NCBI GenBank assembly: GCA_009664345.1
Contig: CP043547.1
Location: 6,414,709 to 6,478,708 of the forward strand
Direction: 5' to 3'
DNA length: 64,000 nucleotides
Source of the DNA: Planctomycetales bacterium 10988
Lineage (GTDB): Bacteria; Planctomycetota; Planctomycetia; Pirellulales; Pb10988
The first letter of the stretch is position 1. Every line of letters starts with the position of its first letter. Positions 55,947 through 64,000 of this stretch are shown piece after piece. Under the pieces are notes generated by a model. It searched no databases. It was not told the DNA's origin and was given only the letters and a program-made list of their open reading frames with translations. The translations under genes and the position numbers were made by a program.

Positions 55947-56888
55947 ATGGCGATTCGCGTCGTTTGTGATAGTTGCCGGTCCCGATTTGAAGTCGATGAT
56001 CGGCATGCCGGTAAAAAAGGCCCTTGCCCAAAATGCGGCAAGGTGATCCAGATTCCCACCGCCAATGAGCCGGAATCTGCCACTGTCGGTAAGTCGGTTG
56101 AAAAGAAAACCGAAGCAAAACAATCCGCCCCGCCCGCCGCACGTTCCGCTTCTCCCAAGCCGGAAGCCCCTAAATCTGCGGCGGCTTCCAAAAGTCCTGC
56201 TCCTGCTTTGACTTCCGGCAAACCCAAACCAAAGCGAACCATCACCGGGGCACAGTTAAGGGCAGGCAGCTCGCAAGCGAAAGAAGCTGGCGATGCGTCC
56301 TCTGGCACGATTCCAGAGAACATTCGACCGGAAGATATCAAGATTCATGACACCGGCCAGGCAGCACCTGGTGTCGGGATTGTGGGGAAATCGGGGAAGC
56401 GAATCGATCCGGAAGCCCGCAAAGATGCGGAATTCAAGCTCATTCCTTCGATCCTGATCTTTGTGATGGCTGCGTCGGTCATTGGGGCAGCGGTTTATTT
56501 AGGGAAAACTTTTGATGATCCCGTTCTGTCCAATAACATTTTTCTGGGACTGACGTGGCTGATCTCGTTTCCGCTCGCTGTGGCAGGCTATTGGATCTTG
56601 CGAAGTTCTGACGATACCGAACCTTATCATGGCAAAGTGCTGTTGGTGCGAACGGTGATTTGTGGAACCCTCTACACGGTGCTTTGGCTGGTAAAAGGGT
56701 TCGTGCCGGAAATTTATGTGGCAGGGGAATACGGCTGGCTGTTCGGGGCGATCCCGTTTGTCTTTGCCGGTTGTGTGATCGCTTTTGCTAGTTGGGACTT
56801 TGAACCGGGCGAATCTTTTCTCCATTTTGCCCTCTTTGTTGGGGCTTCAATGCTCATTCGCTGGCTGATGGGATTGGGCTGGATTTAG
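55947..56888 (+). CDS. Zinc-ribbon membrane protein
   Basis: The 313-residue protein starts with a zinc ribbon (VVCDSCRSRFEVDDRHAGKK then CPKCG; two CxxC), a Lys/Pro/Ala-rich linker (residues 45-120) and about five C-terminal membrane helices (from VFVMAASVIGAAVYL-like text near 170). The function is unknown. GAGG six bases before the ATG lies just beyond MITE-like element 4. Confidence 0.8.
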   Translation: MAIRVVCDSCRSRFEVDDRHAGKKGPCPKCGKVIQIPTANEPESATVGKSVEKKTEAKQSAPPAARSASPKPEAPKSAAASKSPAPALTSGKPKPKRTITGAQLRAGSSQAKEAGDASSGTIPENIRPEDIKIHDTGQAAPGVGIVGKSGKRIDPEARKDAEFKLIPSILIFVMAASVIGAAVYLGKTFDDPVLSNNIFLGLTWLISFPLAVAGYWILRSSDDTEPYHGKVLLVRTVICGTLYTVLWLVKGFVPEIYVAGEYGWLFGAIPFVFAGCVIAFASWDFEPGESFLHFALFVGASMLIRWLMGLGWI

Positions 56889-56910
56889 AACGTGTTCCCT
56901 AGCTCCCTCC

Positions 56911-58383
56911 TTAGTTGTTCCGAGTGGCTTTCCAGATTTTGAGGTCCATTGCCTCCCTCATTTCTTGCAATCGGGGAGCCGTCCACAGCGAAAAATGATC
57001 GCCAGGGACAAGGTCTACCTCCGCATCACTTCCAAGGGCTGCTAGCTCCTGTTTCAGCAAGCGAACCGCACCCGTGAGATAAAATGTATCTTGCTTGCCG
57101 ACCACGATATGGATTTTCCTCTTGAGTTGAGGCCCAATTTCCTTCCATTCACGTTTGAGTTTGTCGGAGATATCGTATTTTCGCCAACTTTCCGCTACCT
57201 GAAGATCGATGGCACCCGTCTCGCGATTCCAGAGCTTTTGCGGTTTGCCTTCTCCATCTAAAGGGCTGAAGACGGCTTCAAAGGAACGCAACTGACCCCC
57301 GCGGCCGAGAACTTCCTCCATTTGCGAAAAGTCGTCAAAGAAGATGATTGGCCGTCGCCGCGTGTGTGCCAAAGGACGACGATACCCATCGGCAGTGGTA
57401 AAGAGATTTTTCGGTGCTTCCGAGTATAGATTGATCTGCTGGAAATCACGAAAATCCACCGGGTCCGGGGCAATACTCCATACGCCTCCAAAGGCTTCCG
57501 GGTATTCGACTTGAAGCCACAGACTTGACCAGCCACCAGAGCTAACTCCTGTCAAGAAGCGAGTTTCTGGCGTTCCAATTGTTCGGAAATTCTGATCAAT
57601 CCACGGCAAAAATTCCTCAACAAGTGCCGTCCCCCGAGGGCCATTCGTGGCACTATCGGCAAAAACATGATGCCCCCAAGGACAACTCGCATCGAGGACG
57701 ACTTGAATCAAATCATACTGAGCAGGCCCCTCGACGAGCGGGGTATTCGACAAACTGCCGCCAAAGCCGGGAATAATAAATAGTACCGCATATCGCTTGT
57801 TGGGCTCTTGATGATAATGTTCCGGTAGATGAATCGCCGCCCGCATGGAAGTCAGTTCTTGCAGAGCATCGGTCAGCAAATCGCTCGGGACTTCAACGAC
57901 TTTTCGCAAAAGAGTTTCCGGCAAATATTCGCCCTCAATTTCACGATCAAGCGTTATTGAAAAGGGTGGCGTCTCTGTCCCTTGGTAATTCAACATTTCG
58001 ACTTTGCTAGCCCAATTTCCAGAACGGAGATGGGAAAGTTGGCAGGAAAAGTCTAAATCAAAGAGTGCCTGAACCCGATATTCCCCCGGTGGAAGCTCCG
58101 CTAGAGGCACGGGGAAAGTGTCCACTTCTAGGGAAATTGTCCTCGTTTCACCGGGTTTCCAATTTGAAAAGTCTTGTCGTAAAAATGGCTCAGGATGAAA
58201 CCAGTTCGGACCGTTAATCAGTTGTCCGCCTTGACGTTGAGACAAGAAGAGAAAGAGCCGTCCGGACTGTGGAACAATTTCTCGCTCAGGATTCCACTGA
58301 AGTTGGAATTTAAAATCTGCACTGGCAATGCTAGCAGTTGTGATTACAATGATAGCAATGAATTTTATTTTCTGTGTGAGCAT
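56911..58383 (-). CDS. Secreted alpha/beta-hydrolase esterase
   Basis: I used the ATG at 58383; the codon before it is TTG. The 490-residue protein has a signal sequence (ending near ASIASADF), and an esterase-D-type hydrolase domain in the C-terminal half: nucleophile elbow TGVSSGGWSS, and a late DHFSLW with the likely catalytic His. The N-terminal 170 residues are beta-rich. It resembles planctomycete esterases of unknown substrate. Confidence 0.82.
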   Translation of the reverse strand: MLTQKIKFIAIIVITTASIASADFKFQLQWNPEREIVPQSGRLFLFLSQRQGGQLINGPNWFHPEPFLRQDFSNWKPGETRTISLEVDTFPVPLAELPPGEYRVQALFDLDFSCQLSHLRSGNWASKVEMLNYQGTETPPFSITLDREIEGEYLPETLLRKVVEVPSDLLTDALQELTSMRAAIHLPEHYHQEPNKRYAVLFIIPGFGGSLSNTPLVEGPAQYDLIQVVLDASCPWGHHVFADSATNGPRGTALVEEFLPWIDQNFRTIGTPETRFLTGVSSGGWSSLWLQVEYPEAFGGVWSIAPDPVDFRDFQQINLYSEAPKNLFTTADGYRRPLAHTRRRPIIFFDDFSQMEEVLGRGGQLRSFEAVFSPLDGEGKPQKLWNRETGAIDLQVAESWRKYDISDKLKREWKEIGPQLKRKIHIVVGKQDTFYLTGAVRLLKQELAALGSDAEVDLVPGDHFSLWTAPRLQEMREAMDLKIWKATRNN

Positions 58384-58701
58384 CAATCACAACTCGCTTA
58401 TTCAGATGAGCGGCAAAACATGGGAAGCGATTCCTATCGTAATGTTAAAGCCAGAATTTACAAGAAGTTAAGCCTCGGTCTTCATTCGGGAATGACCTAC
58501 ACGTGAAAACCGCCATTGGTTCAAGATTCACTTTGAGCTATGGTACTCAGCGAAAATCCTCGGCACAAATCGTCGTCTCACCGTTGCAATACGTGAACTT
58601 CTGATTATGCTTTGGTAGTGTTTATCCTGAACAATTGGTGCGTACTGCACAAATGATTCAGCGGAACGGACGTTTCAAGATGAACGAGAGGCGAAGGTGC
58701 C
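58384..58701. other. Divergent gap before the deoxyribosyltransferase-like gene
   Basis: No supported ORF or clear structure in these 318 bases. Promoters of both divergent genes are expected here but not visible. Confidence 0.4.
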
Positions 58702-59385
58702 ATGATTGACCGACCACGTATCCAGGGGAGCAAGATGTACCCATTCAAAAATCTCCATCGAGTTTATTGTGCCGGTCCGCTGTTCAATCAAATCGAACGC
58801 GATGAAATGGTGCGAATCGCGGATGTTTTGGTCGAAGAGGGATTTGTCCCTTTTGTGCCGCATCGCGATGGAATGGAATTCGCCAAAGTCCAGCCGTACT
58901 TGGTTCGTAATGGTCACAACCCTGCTTGGGTAGGTCATTTGTTACACGAAGCGGTCTTCGCCTTGGATGCCTATCAGGTCATGATCGGGTGTGGCTCAGT
59001 CGTTTGTAATCTCAACGGTCGCGTTCCCGACGAAGGGGCGGTGGCCGAAAGTGCGATGGCCTGGGCTTGGGGGAAGCCGCTCGTTCTTTATAAAGACGAT
59101 GTCCGTTCCAAAATCGCCGGTCGTGATAACCCTTTGGTAGTGGGAATGACCTGCTTCGAGGCCGTTCATCGGATCGAAGATATCGTCGATTGCCTGCGAG
59201 AGAAAATCGCCGAGATGGTTCCCGATCCGGAAGTTGAGTATCCTTGTCCTCCTCATCTTCGAGATACCTTGCTCCGTGGCGAACGCCTATGGCTCCAACT
59301 CGCAGAGCTTGGCGAAGAACGGCCTTCTCCGCAAGTCGCTGAAATTATCCTCGACCTGTTCGGCTCGACGAAGATGCCTATCTAA
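58702..59385 (+). CDS. Nucleoside 2-deoxyribosyltransferase-like protein
   Basis: The 227-residue product has the family layout: VYCAGPLFNQIERDEM near residue 21, PFVPHRDG near 50, VVCNLNGRVPDEGAVAE near 104 and AWGKPLVLYKDDVRSK near 130. Such enzymes exchange bases on deoxyribose or hydrolyse modified nucleosides. The extended C-terminus (from about 160) is not part of the fold. GAAGGTG precedes the ATG. Confidence 0.85.
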   Translation: MIDRPRIQGSKMYPFKNLHRVYCAGPLFNQIERDEMVRIADVLVEEGFVPFVPHRDGMEFAKVQPYLVRNGHNPAWVGHLLHEAVFALDAYQVMIGCGSVVCNLNGRVPDEGAVAESAMAWAWGKPLVLYKDDVRSKIAGRDNPLVVGMTCFEAVHRIEDIVDCLREKIAEMVPDPEVEYPCPPHLRDTLLRGERLWLQLAELGEERPSPQVAEIILDLFGSTKMPI

Positions 59386-59417
59386 CAGGCATCTGGACAA
59401 TCTTTCAAATTGATTTA

Positions 59418-59429
59418 AAAAGTACTTTT
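59418..59429. repeat. Palindrome AAAAGTACTTTT (first of a close pair)
   Basis: An exact copy 32 bases after the deoxyribosyltransferase-like gene. Confidence 0.9.
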
Positions 59430-59442
59430 GGGATATAACTCG

Positions 59443-59454
59443 AAAAGTACTTTT
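59443..59454. repeat. Palindrome AAAAGTACTTTT (second of a close pair)
   Basis: An exact copy 13 bases after the first, adjacent to the GntP stop codon. The two copies lie between convergent genes. Confidence 0.9.
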
Positions 59455-59455
59455 T

Positions 59456-60916
59456 TTATTGCATCGGATAAATGGCGGACATGGTCATCACTGCAAGGAG
59501 TCCGCAAAACCCCATGAAAGCGGTCATCGGTGTCCAATAGCGAAGGGTTTCGCTTTCGGTCATTCCACTCATTTTGCAGACAACCCAAAAGCCACTGTCA
59601 TTCATCCAGGCAATCGGCTTGGAGCCGCATCCGATCGCAAGGGCCAAGTAAAGTGGATGAACGTTGGGGTCTTGAATACTTGCCACAATTCCGGCCGCTG
59701 TAATCATCGCCACGGTGGCGGAACCTTGAGCCGTTCGAACGAGCATCGTGACGAAGAAGGCCAACGGAATTAACGGAATGCCGTAATCTTGGGCAAGTTC
59801 ACCGATACGGCCGCCGATGCCGGTTTGCTGCAAGACCGTTCCAAATGCCCCCCCAGCGGCTGTAATCAAGATGATCGTGCCACCACTTGCCAGGGCTGCT
59901 TGCACGCTTTGAGAAAGCTCGACTTTGGAACCGCGTTGCTGCCAAGCCAGGGTCAACAGGGCAGTAATGCCGGCAATGACCAAAGCGACATTCTTATCCC
60001 CTAAGAGGAGAATCCACTCTGCCAGCAAGGAATCCTTCGAATCTGGAAAGAAGGTGTTCACGGTGGTTTGGCCGCTGATCAGCACCACCGGCAAGAGGAT
60101 GGGCATCAAAGAAAGCCAAAAAGGAGGCAAGGTTTCTTCGGGCCGTTCGGAGAGTTCTTTTAGTTCTTCAAGGGAAAGGTCCGGCGTTGGTCGCAAAGGG
60201 ACATCCCAGATTCGGTTGGCAAATTGAGCATACGTGAAGCCGATGAATCCTGTGAATGCGGCGACCAAGCACCCTCCAAAAAGCATCTGGGCAATGGGTA
60301 CGCCGAGGAGTTCCGCCACCACCAGCGGTCCCGGCGTCGGAGGAACCAACGAGTGAGCCATGGTCGCTCCGGCTCCGATCGACATGATATAGAGCAAATA
60401 ATTGTGCCCTGTCCGCATCCGCATCGCCTTACCCAGTGGCAACATCAAATAGAAGACCGTATCGAAAAAGACCGGGATTCCCAGCAAGAAGCCACTAAAG
60501 AGAAAGGCCAAAGAAGCCTTGGCTTCCCCGAAAAACCGCAACATGGTGCGGACGATGCGGTCCGCCGCTCCGCTATCGATGAGGCATTTGCCAATGATGG
60601 CGGCCATCGCGATGAGGATGCCGATGCTGGCACAGGTCTTGCCAAAACCGGAGGCGATTCGCTGGCTGGTCGTTTGCTTGGAGAGTGAGGTATACGTTTC
60701 TTCCGCGAAAGCCGTTTCCCGGTCTGCGTCCCAATTTCCTTTGGTGGCTTCGATCCGGGCGGTGTCTTCGGCATATTGCTTCAGGTGATCCGGCCCGGTG
60801 ATGATGCCGACACAGAAAGCCGCCAGGAGCAACGCTAAAAAAGCATGCAGCCGAAAGAGAAGAATCCCTCCGACGACGACAATCATTCCCAAAGCCAAAA
60901 TCAAAAGTGGGTCCAC
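59456..60916 (-). CDS. GntP-family gluconate/organic acid permease
   Basis: The 486-residue protein begins with GTG behind AAAGGA and has about twelve hydrophobic segments with family text such as LVPPTPGPLVVAELLG (near residue 190) and MNDSGFWVVCKMSGMT (near 445). GntP carriers take up gluconate or related acids. It converges on the deoxyribosyltransferase-like gene. Confidence 0.92.
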   Translation of the reverse strand: MDPLLILALGMIVVVGGILLFRLHAFLALLLAAFCVGIITGPDHLKQYAEDTARIEATKGNWDADRETAFAEETYTSLSKQTTSQRIASGFGKTCASIGILIAMAAIIGKCLIDSGAADRIVRTMLRFFGEAKASLAFLFSGFLLGIPVFFDTVFYLMLPLGKAMRMRTGHNYLLYIMSIGAGATMAHSLVPPTPGPLVVAELLGVPIAQMLFGGCLVAAFTGFIGFTYAQFANRIWDVPLRPTPDLSLEELKELSERPEETLPPFWLSLMPILLPVVLISGQTTVNTFFPDSKDSLLAEWILLLGDKNVALVIAGITALLTLAWQQRGSKVELSQSVQAALASGGTIILITAAGGAFGTVLQQTGIGGRIGELAQDYGIPLIPLAFFVTMLVRTAQGSATVAMITAAGIVASIQDPNVHPLYLALAIGCGSKPIAWMNDSGFWVVCKMSGMTESETLRYWTPMTAFMGFCGLLAVMTMSAIYPMQ

Positions 60917-61048
60917 CGCCTGATCCTTTCGCCACGTCTACAACAGAGCAAGTCTCAAACCGCTCAGTCTTACCGTGCCGGGCAGGCGGTGTCAAATCTC
61001 CGGGAAAGATTCGAGAGGGATTCTTTCTCAATTCAGAAATCAAGGTGA

Positions 61049-61633
61049 TTAGGAGACGGCGGTCGGCGTACGCTGGATGGCATGCTCAATGTATTCTTGC
61101 AAGAAGGTGAAAGCACGAGCCTCTTGGACGCCGGCGGTTTTTTCAATGAGCAGAGAGAGTGCGGAAAGTTCGCGGCGAATGTCCTCATTGTCAAACAAAT
61201 GGACTCGCGTGGCGAGAATTGCCGCTTCGATTACGGCGTGCTTCGCCCGATTGAACCCCCAGAAGTCACGAAGCCGTCCAGTATCAACGACCTTGGCTTC
61301 CATGTGCGAACGTGGAGTCGAGTCATCAATCATGGTTACTTCGAAGGCATACCAACGGCAGGCATTCAGCAGGAATTTCCCTCGACCATCGGGCGTTTGC
61401 CGCATCGGAGGAAGATTCGGTAATTTATCAAGTGCCGAACGGGCGATTAGTTCGACATCATCTGTCACATGAAAAACCCCGTAACGGGTTTGACAAAGAT
61501 TGATAAACGTCTTGGAAGATTGGAAAGGACGAAAAATCAATCGTTCGAACTTTTCATCAACGATCGGCCCCATCGGGGCGACATTGGTTTCTCCGCGAGT
61601 ATTTTGCGTAGTGAGAATTCCCTCTAAAATCAT
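61049..61633 (-). CDS. DUF447 family protein
   Basis: The 194-residue product has the DUF447 pattern (ILEGILTTQNTRGETNVAPMGPIV, part shown as TTQNTRGETNVAPMGP) with a flavin-binding-like split barrel. The ATG at 61633 follows GGGAG; a GTG lies one codon upstream. DUF447 genes occur in methanogens and in bacteria with the methanopterin-type C1 pathway, including planctomycetes. The neighbouring pabA/pabB genes make p-aminobenzoate, which is a building block of methanopterin. Confidence 0.85.
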   Translation of the reverse strand: MILEGILTTQNTRGETNVAPMGPIVDEKFERLIFRPFQSSKTFINLCQTRYGVFHVTDDVELIARSALDKLPNLPPMRQTPDGRGKFLLNACRWYAFEVTMIDDSTPRSHMEAKVVDTGRLRDFWGFNRAKHAVIEAAILATRVHLFDNEDIRRELSALSLLIEKTAGVQEARAFTFLQEYIEHAIQRTPTAVS

Positions 61634-61742
61634 CACACTTCTCCCTTGTCCCTTGGGAAATCTATGCGAGTTCCGGTCACGCTCTCTACAAGCTGCTAGT
61701 AAATAAACACTTGGTAGGTCCGTGTGATGGTGAACTCGTTGG

Positions 61743-62426
61743 TTATCGGTTGGATCGTACCGTATAAGGAACCGGCGTCAACGGACGGTAGAATGGTGCC
61801 GCCTGAGGCAATGGCAACTCGGAATTGTAGGTATCCAAAGGGTGATTCCAAGTTCCATCAATCGTCCGTAAAAAGTTGGCGAGTAACTCCAAGCCGTGTT
61901 CCGTAAGAATCGATTCGGGATGAAATTGCAATCCGACGAGCGGCCAGGCGCGGTGGCGAAGTGCCATCACGGTTCCTTCCTCAACCGTTCGAGCGGAGAC
62001 AACCCATTCCGAAGTTAACTCATGTTCCGCAACAATTAACGAATGGTATCGGCCGACCGCAAAGGTTTCCGGCAGACCTTGAAAAACGCCTAAGCCATCA
62101 TGCTGAATCTCCGAGGCCCGTCCATGATAAGGTTGCTTGGCTCGCACGACGTTTCCGCCGAGGGCTTCCGCCATGATTTGATGTCCTAAACAAACGCCAA
62201 GCATTGGGAGTTTCGACCCTAACTGGCGTACGATTTCAAGGGACTCAGGAGCATCCCCCGGCGTGCAAGGTCCTGGCGAAAGGACAATCGCGGCCGGATT
62301 CCAATCCTGAATCGCTTCGATCGAAACGTTGTCACTCCGTACGACGAGCGTCTCTTGACCCAATAACTGAAAGTATCGAGACAAATTATGCACAAAACTA
62401 TCAAAGTGATCGATCAAGAGCAGCAA
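61743..62426 (-). CDS. pabA: Aminodeoxychorismate/anthranilate synthase glutamine amidotransferase subunit
   Basis: The 227-residue protein starts with TTG (MLLLIDHFDSFVHNL), has the nucleophile elbow GVCLGHQ (Cys near residue 79) and the FHPESI motif (His and Glu near 170). It supplies ammonia from glutamine. Because the large subunit next to it is PabB-like, p-aminobenzoate synthesis is the likely role, but a dual TrpG/PabA role cannot be excluded. Confidence 0.9.
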   Translation of the reverse strand: MLLLIDHFDSFVHNLSRYFQLLGQETLVVRSDNVSIEAIQDWNPAAIVLSPGPCTPGDAPESLEIVRQLGSKLPMLGVCLGHQIMAEALGGNVVRAKQPYHGRASEIQHDGLGVFQGLPETFAVGRYHSLIVAEHELTSEWVVSARTVEEGTVMALRHRAWPLVGLQFHPESILTEHGLELLANFLRTIDGTWNHPLDTYNSELPLPQAAPFYRPLTPVPYTVRSNR

Positions 62427-62831
62427 CGGTATCTCTCGGTGTTTTTAGTGGCTCGGACAAAACCTTCTGATTTAAAACATAGACATTTGCGTTTGAGTGT
62501 TATTGCCAGTCTTCAATCAGTTTTGTCGGAGCTTTTATTAAGCAAGAAACCATCAATACGTTGGTTCTTGCCGGTTGGTTGTCTTTCAGAAGAAAAAGTA
62601 GAAACTTCTCCCCCTTCACACAAATCTGGGGTGGCAATCGGTTGGTTCGCCTCTCCCTGGCGTTGCTTGATGCAAAGAACAAAACCACGGTTGTGGGTAA
62701 GAGCTTCTAATAAAAGGATAGAAGTGGCTCCGCTCTTTGCAACTTGTACGAAGTGAGTCCGTTCAACCGTGCATTGTAGCGTATACGTCACGAAATGCAG
62801 AGCAGAATTTCCCGTTAAAATTGGTTTTCCT
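62427..62831. other. Gap between pabB and pabA
   Basis: The 405 bases hold only weakly supported ORFs on either strand, without ribosome sites or family motifs. I see no structure. Confidence 0.4.
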
Positions 62832-64000
62832 TCAGGAAAATGCCCGTAATAATCCCTCCGCTTTCTGCCAAGTTTCCTCATATTCCGCTTTTGGATTAGA
62901 ATCTGCCACAATTCCCCCGCCTACCGAGGCCTGCCACCATCCGCCGGCTGCCAAAACGGTTCGAATCAGGATATTGCTATCGAAGGCATCGTCAAATCCC
63001 CAATAGGCGAGCGTGCCACAATAGGGACCTCGGGCGGTTGGCTCTAGCTCGGCGATAATTTCCATGGCTCGAATTTTCGGAGCCCCGGTGATCGAGCCTC
63101 CGGGGAACGTTGCTTTCAGAAGATCAACCGGAGACATCCCAGGTCGCAACTGAGCAATAATCGCAGAGACAAGATGTTGGACATATTCATAGGATTCGAC
63201 TTGGCAAAGTTGGGGAACTTGGAAGGTCTCCGGCTGGCAAACACGACTGAGATCATTTCGCAACAGGTCCACGATCATGACATTCTCCGAGCGGTCTTTG
63301 TCACTCAGCCGGAGTTCATCGCTACGAAAGAGGTCCGCCTCAGGTCGACCGCTACGAGCACGGGTTCCCTTAATCGGCCGTGTTTCAACTTGGCCTTGCT
63401 TCACTTGTAGAAAACGTTCCGGCGAAGCACTGATTAGTTGCGTATCTCCCCAATCGAAATAGCTGGCGAACGGCGCCGGATTTCGCTCCCTCATTTTCAG
63501 ATAGAGTTCGACCGGACTCGAATGAGCCGGATAAAGGAGTCTTTGCGAGAGATTGACCTGAAAGATATCGCCTGCATAGATGTATTCAATCGCTCGAGCG
63601 ACCGCCGCTTGATAGCCTTCGGCATCGAAATCACTCAATAAACCGGGAAATTGCTTCATCTCAAACGTCTTTGCCCACTGCCTCGGAGAAAGACGGGTGT
63701 GACCGGGTGGCCAATTCGGAGTGTGATTGAAAGAGGAAGAAGTGAGTAACTGTTTAAAAAATGTTAACCGCTCTCTCGCTCTCCACTCCCGCTCTTGGAC
63801 ATCATCCGCTGGCAGTCCTTGGGAGATAAGCCAAGCTTGATTGGTTTGGTGATCCCAGGCAAGCACGACATCATACCAAGCCGCAACGAGAGCGGGAAAA
63901 GCGAAGGCATCTTCTCTTGCCGAAGGAAGGCGTTCAAGCTGTCGAGCCAATTCATAACTCAACATGATGACCGCTCCCCCTTGGAATGGTGGAAGTTCTT
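62832..64000 (-). CDS. pabB: Aminodeoxychorismate synthase component I, 5' end outside window
   Basis: The frame stays open to the right edge; the text upstream of the apparent ATG at 63965 continues the family sequence (KGAVIMLSYELARQLERLP), so the start lies beyond the window and about 389 residues are seen. The chorismate-binding part has PIKGTRARSGRP (near the middle), DLLRNDLSRVC, and FPGGSITGAPKIRAMEIIAELE-type text (part: FPGGSITGAPKIRAME), which matches PabB rather than TrpE. It makes 4-amino-4-deoxychorismate with PabA. Confidence 0.9.
   Translation of the reverse strand, partial: ELPPFQGGAVIMLSYELARQLERLPSAREDAFAFPALVAAWYDVVLAWDHQTNQAWLISQGLPADDVQEREWRARERLTFFKQLLTSSSFNHTPNWPPGHTRLSPRQWAKTFEMKQFPGLLSDFDAEGYQAAVARAIEYIYAGDIFQVNLSQRLLYPAHSSPVELYLKMRERNPAPFASYFDWGDTQLISASPERFLQVKQGQVETRPIKGTRARSGRPEADLFRSDELRLSDKDRSENVMIVDLLRNDLSRVCQPETFQVPQLCQVESYEYVQHLVSAIIAQLRPGMSPVDLLKATFPGGSITGAPKIRAMEIIAELEPTARGPYCGTLAYWGFDDAFDSNILIRTVLAAGGWWQASVGGGIVADSNPKAEYEETWQKAEGLLRAFS

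Noticed and set aside
1-64000. CRISPR arrays, tRNA and rRNA genes
   Set aside because: No regularly spaced direct repeats and no cloverleaf or rRNA sequence were recognised in intergenic DNA.

Overview
The window reads as chromosomal DNA from a planctomycete (phylum Planctomycetota; I cannot name the genus). Several gene types point there: formylglycine-type sulfatases, a DUF1592/DUF1588/DUF1585 cytochrome paired with a DUF1552 protein, a Gfo/Idh/MocA oxidoreductase with a Tat signal, a sigma factor of the Rhodopirellula/Verrucomicrobium type followed by a FecR-like anti-sigma protein, a DUF447 protein of the archaeal-type C1 set, and an RDD/SpoIIM/DUF4129/DUF4350/MoxR/DUF58 gene row. Most genes have moderate G+C. 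Three stretches (about 35.6-38.8, 44.4-44.75 and 53.3-55.9 kb) are visibly richer in A+T and carry orphan proteins and mobile DNA.

Layout. 0-3 kb: the end of a large secretin-N-domain repeat protein without a visible barrel domain. 3-11.6 kb (minus strand): an eight-gene membrane operon, RDD, SpoIIM-like, membrane protein, DUF4129, DUF4350, MoxR, DUF58, small membrane protein. 12-18.3 kb (plus): a YcxB-like protein, an MlaE/MlaF/MlaD-type ABC lipid transport set, ruvX and an NAD-dependent epimerase-like gene. 18.3-28.5 kb: acetyltransferase, sulfatase, HAD phosphatase, metal-binding HMA protein, DUF421, second sulfatase, oxidoreductase, MFS transporter. 28.6-35.6 kb: a secreted tripeptidyl-peptidase-II-like subtilase, RNase III and a four-ACT aspartokinase. 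35.6-38.8 kb: accessory stretch with an intact IS5-like element. 38.9-44.3 kb: sigma factor, FecR-like protein, DUF1592 cytochrome, DUF1552 protein. 44.7-51.4 kb (minus): two chaperone blocks, groEL-groES-groEL2, then dnaJ-grpE-fmdB-like-yacG. 51.7-64 kb: L7/L12-like membrane-anchored protein, M42 peptidase, AT-rich orphans, zinc-ribbon membrane protein, esterase, deoxyribosyltransferase-like protein, GntP permease, DUF447 protein, pabA and the truncated pabB.

Two sequence-scale patterns are not explained by genes. First, the palindrome AAAAGTACTTTT occurs six times exactly and about ten more times with small changes, at gene ends, gene starts and inside a CDS. Second, the IS5-like element (36319-37209, TTA target duplications) shares its termini with at least four 78-79 bp MITE-like elements (6410, 21897, 23354, 55851), each flanked by TTA, TTA/TTG or TAA; one sits exactly on the stop codon of the DUF4350 gene inside the membrane operon.

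No CRISPR array, tRNA, rRNA or prophage was recognised. All family calls come from reading motifs; no database search was run.
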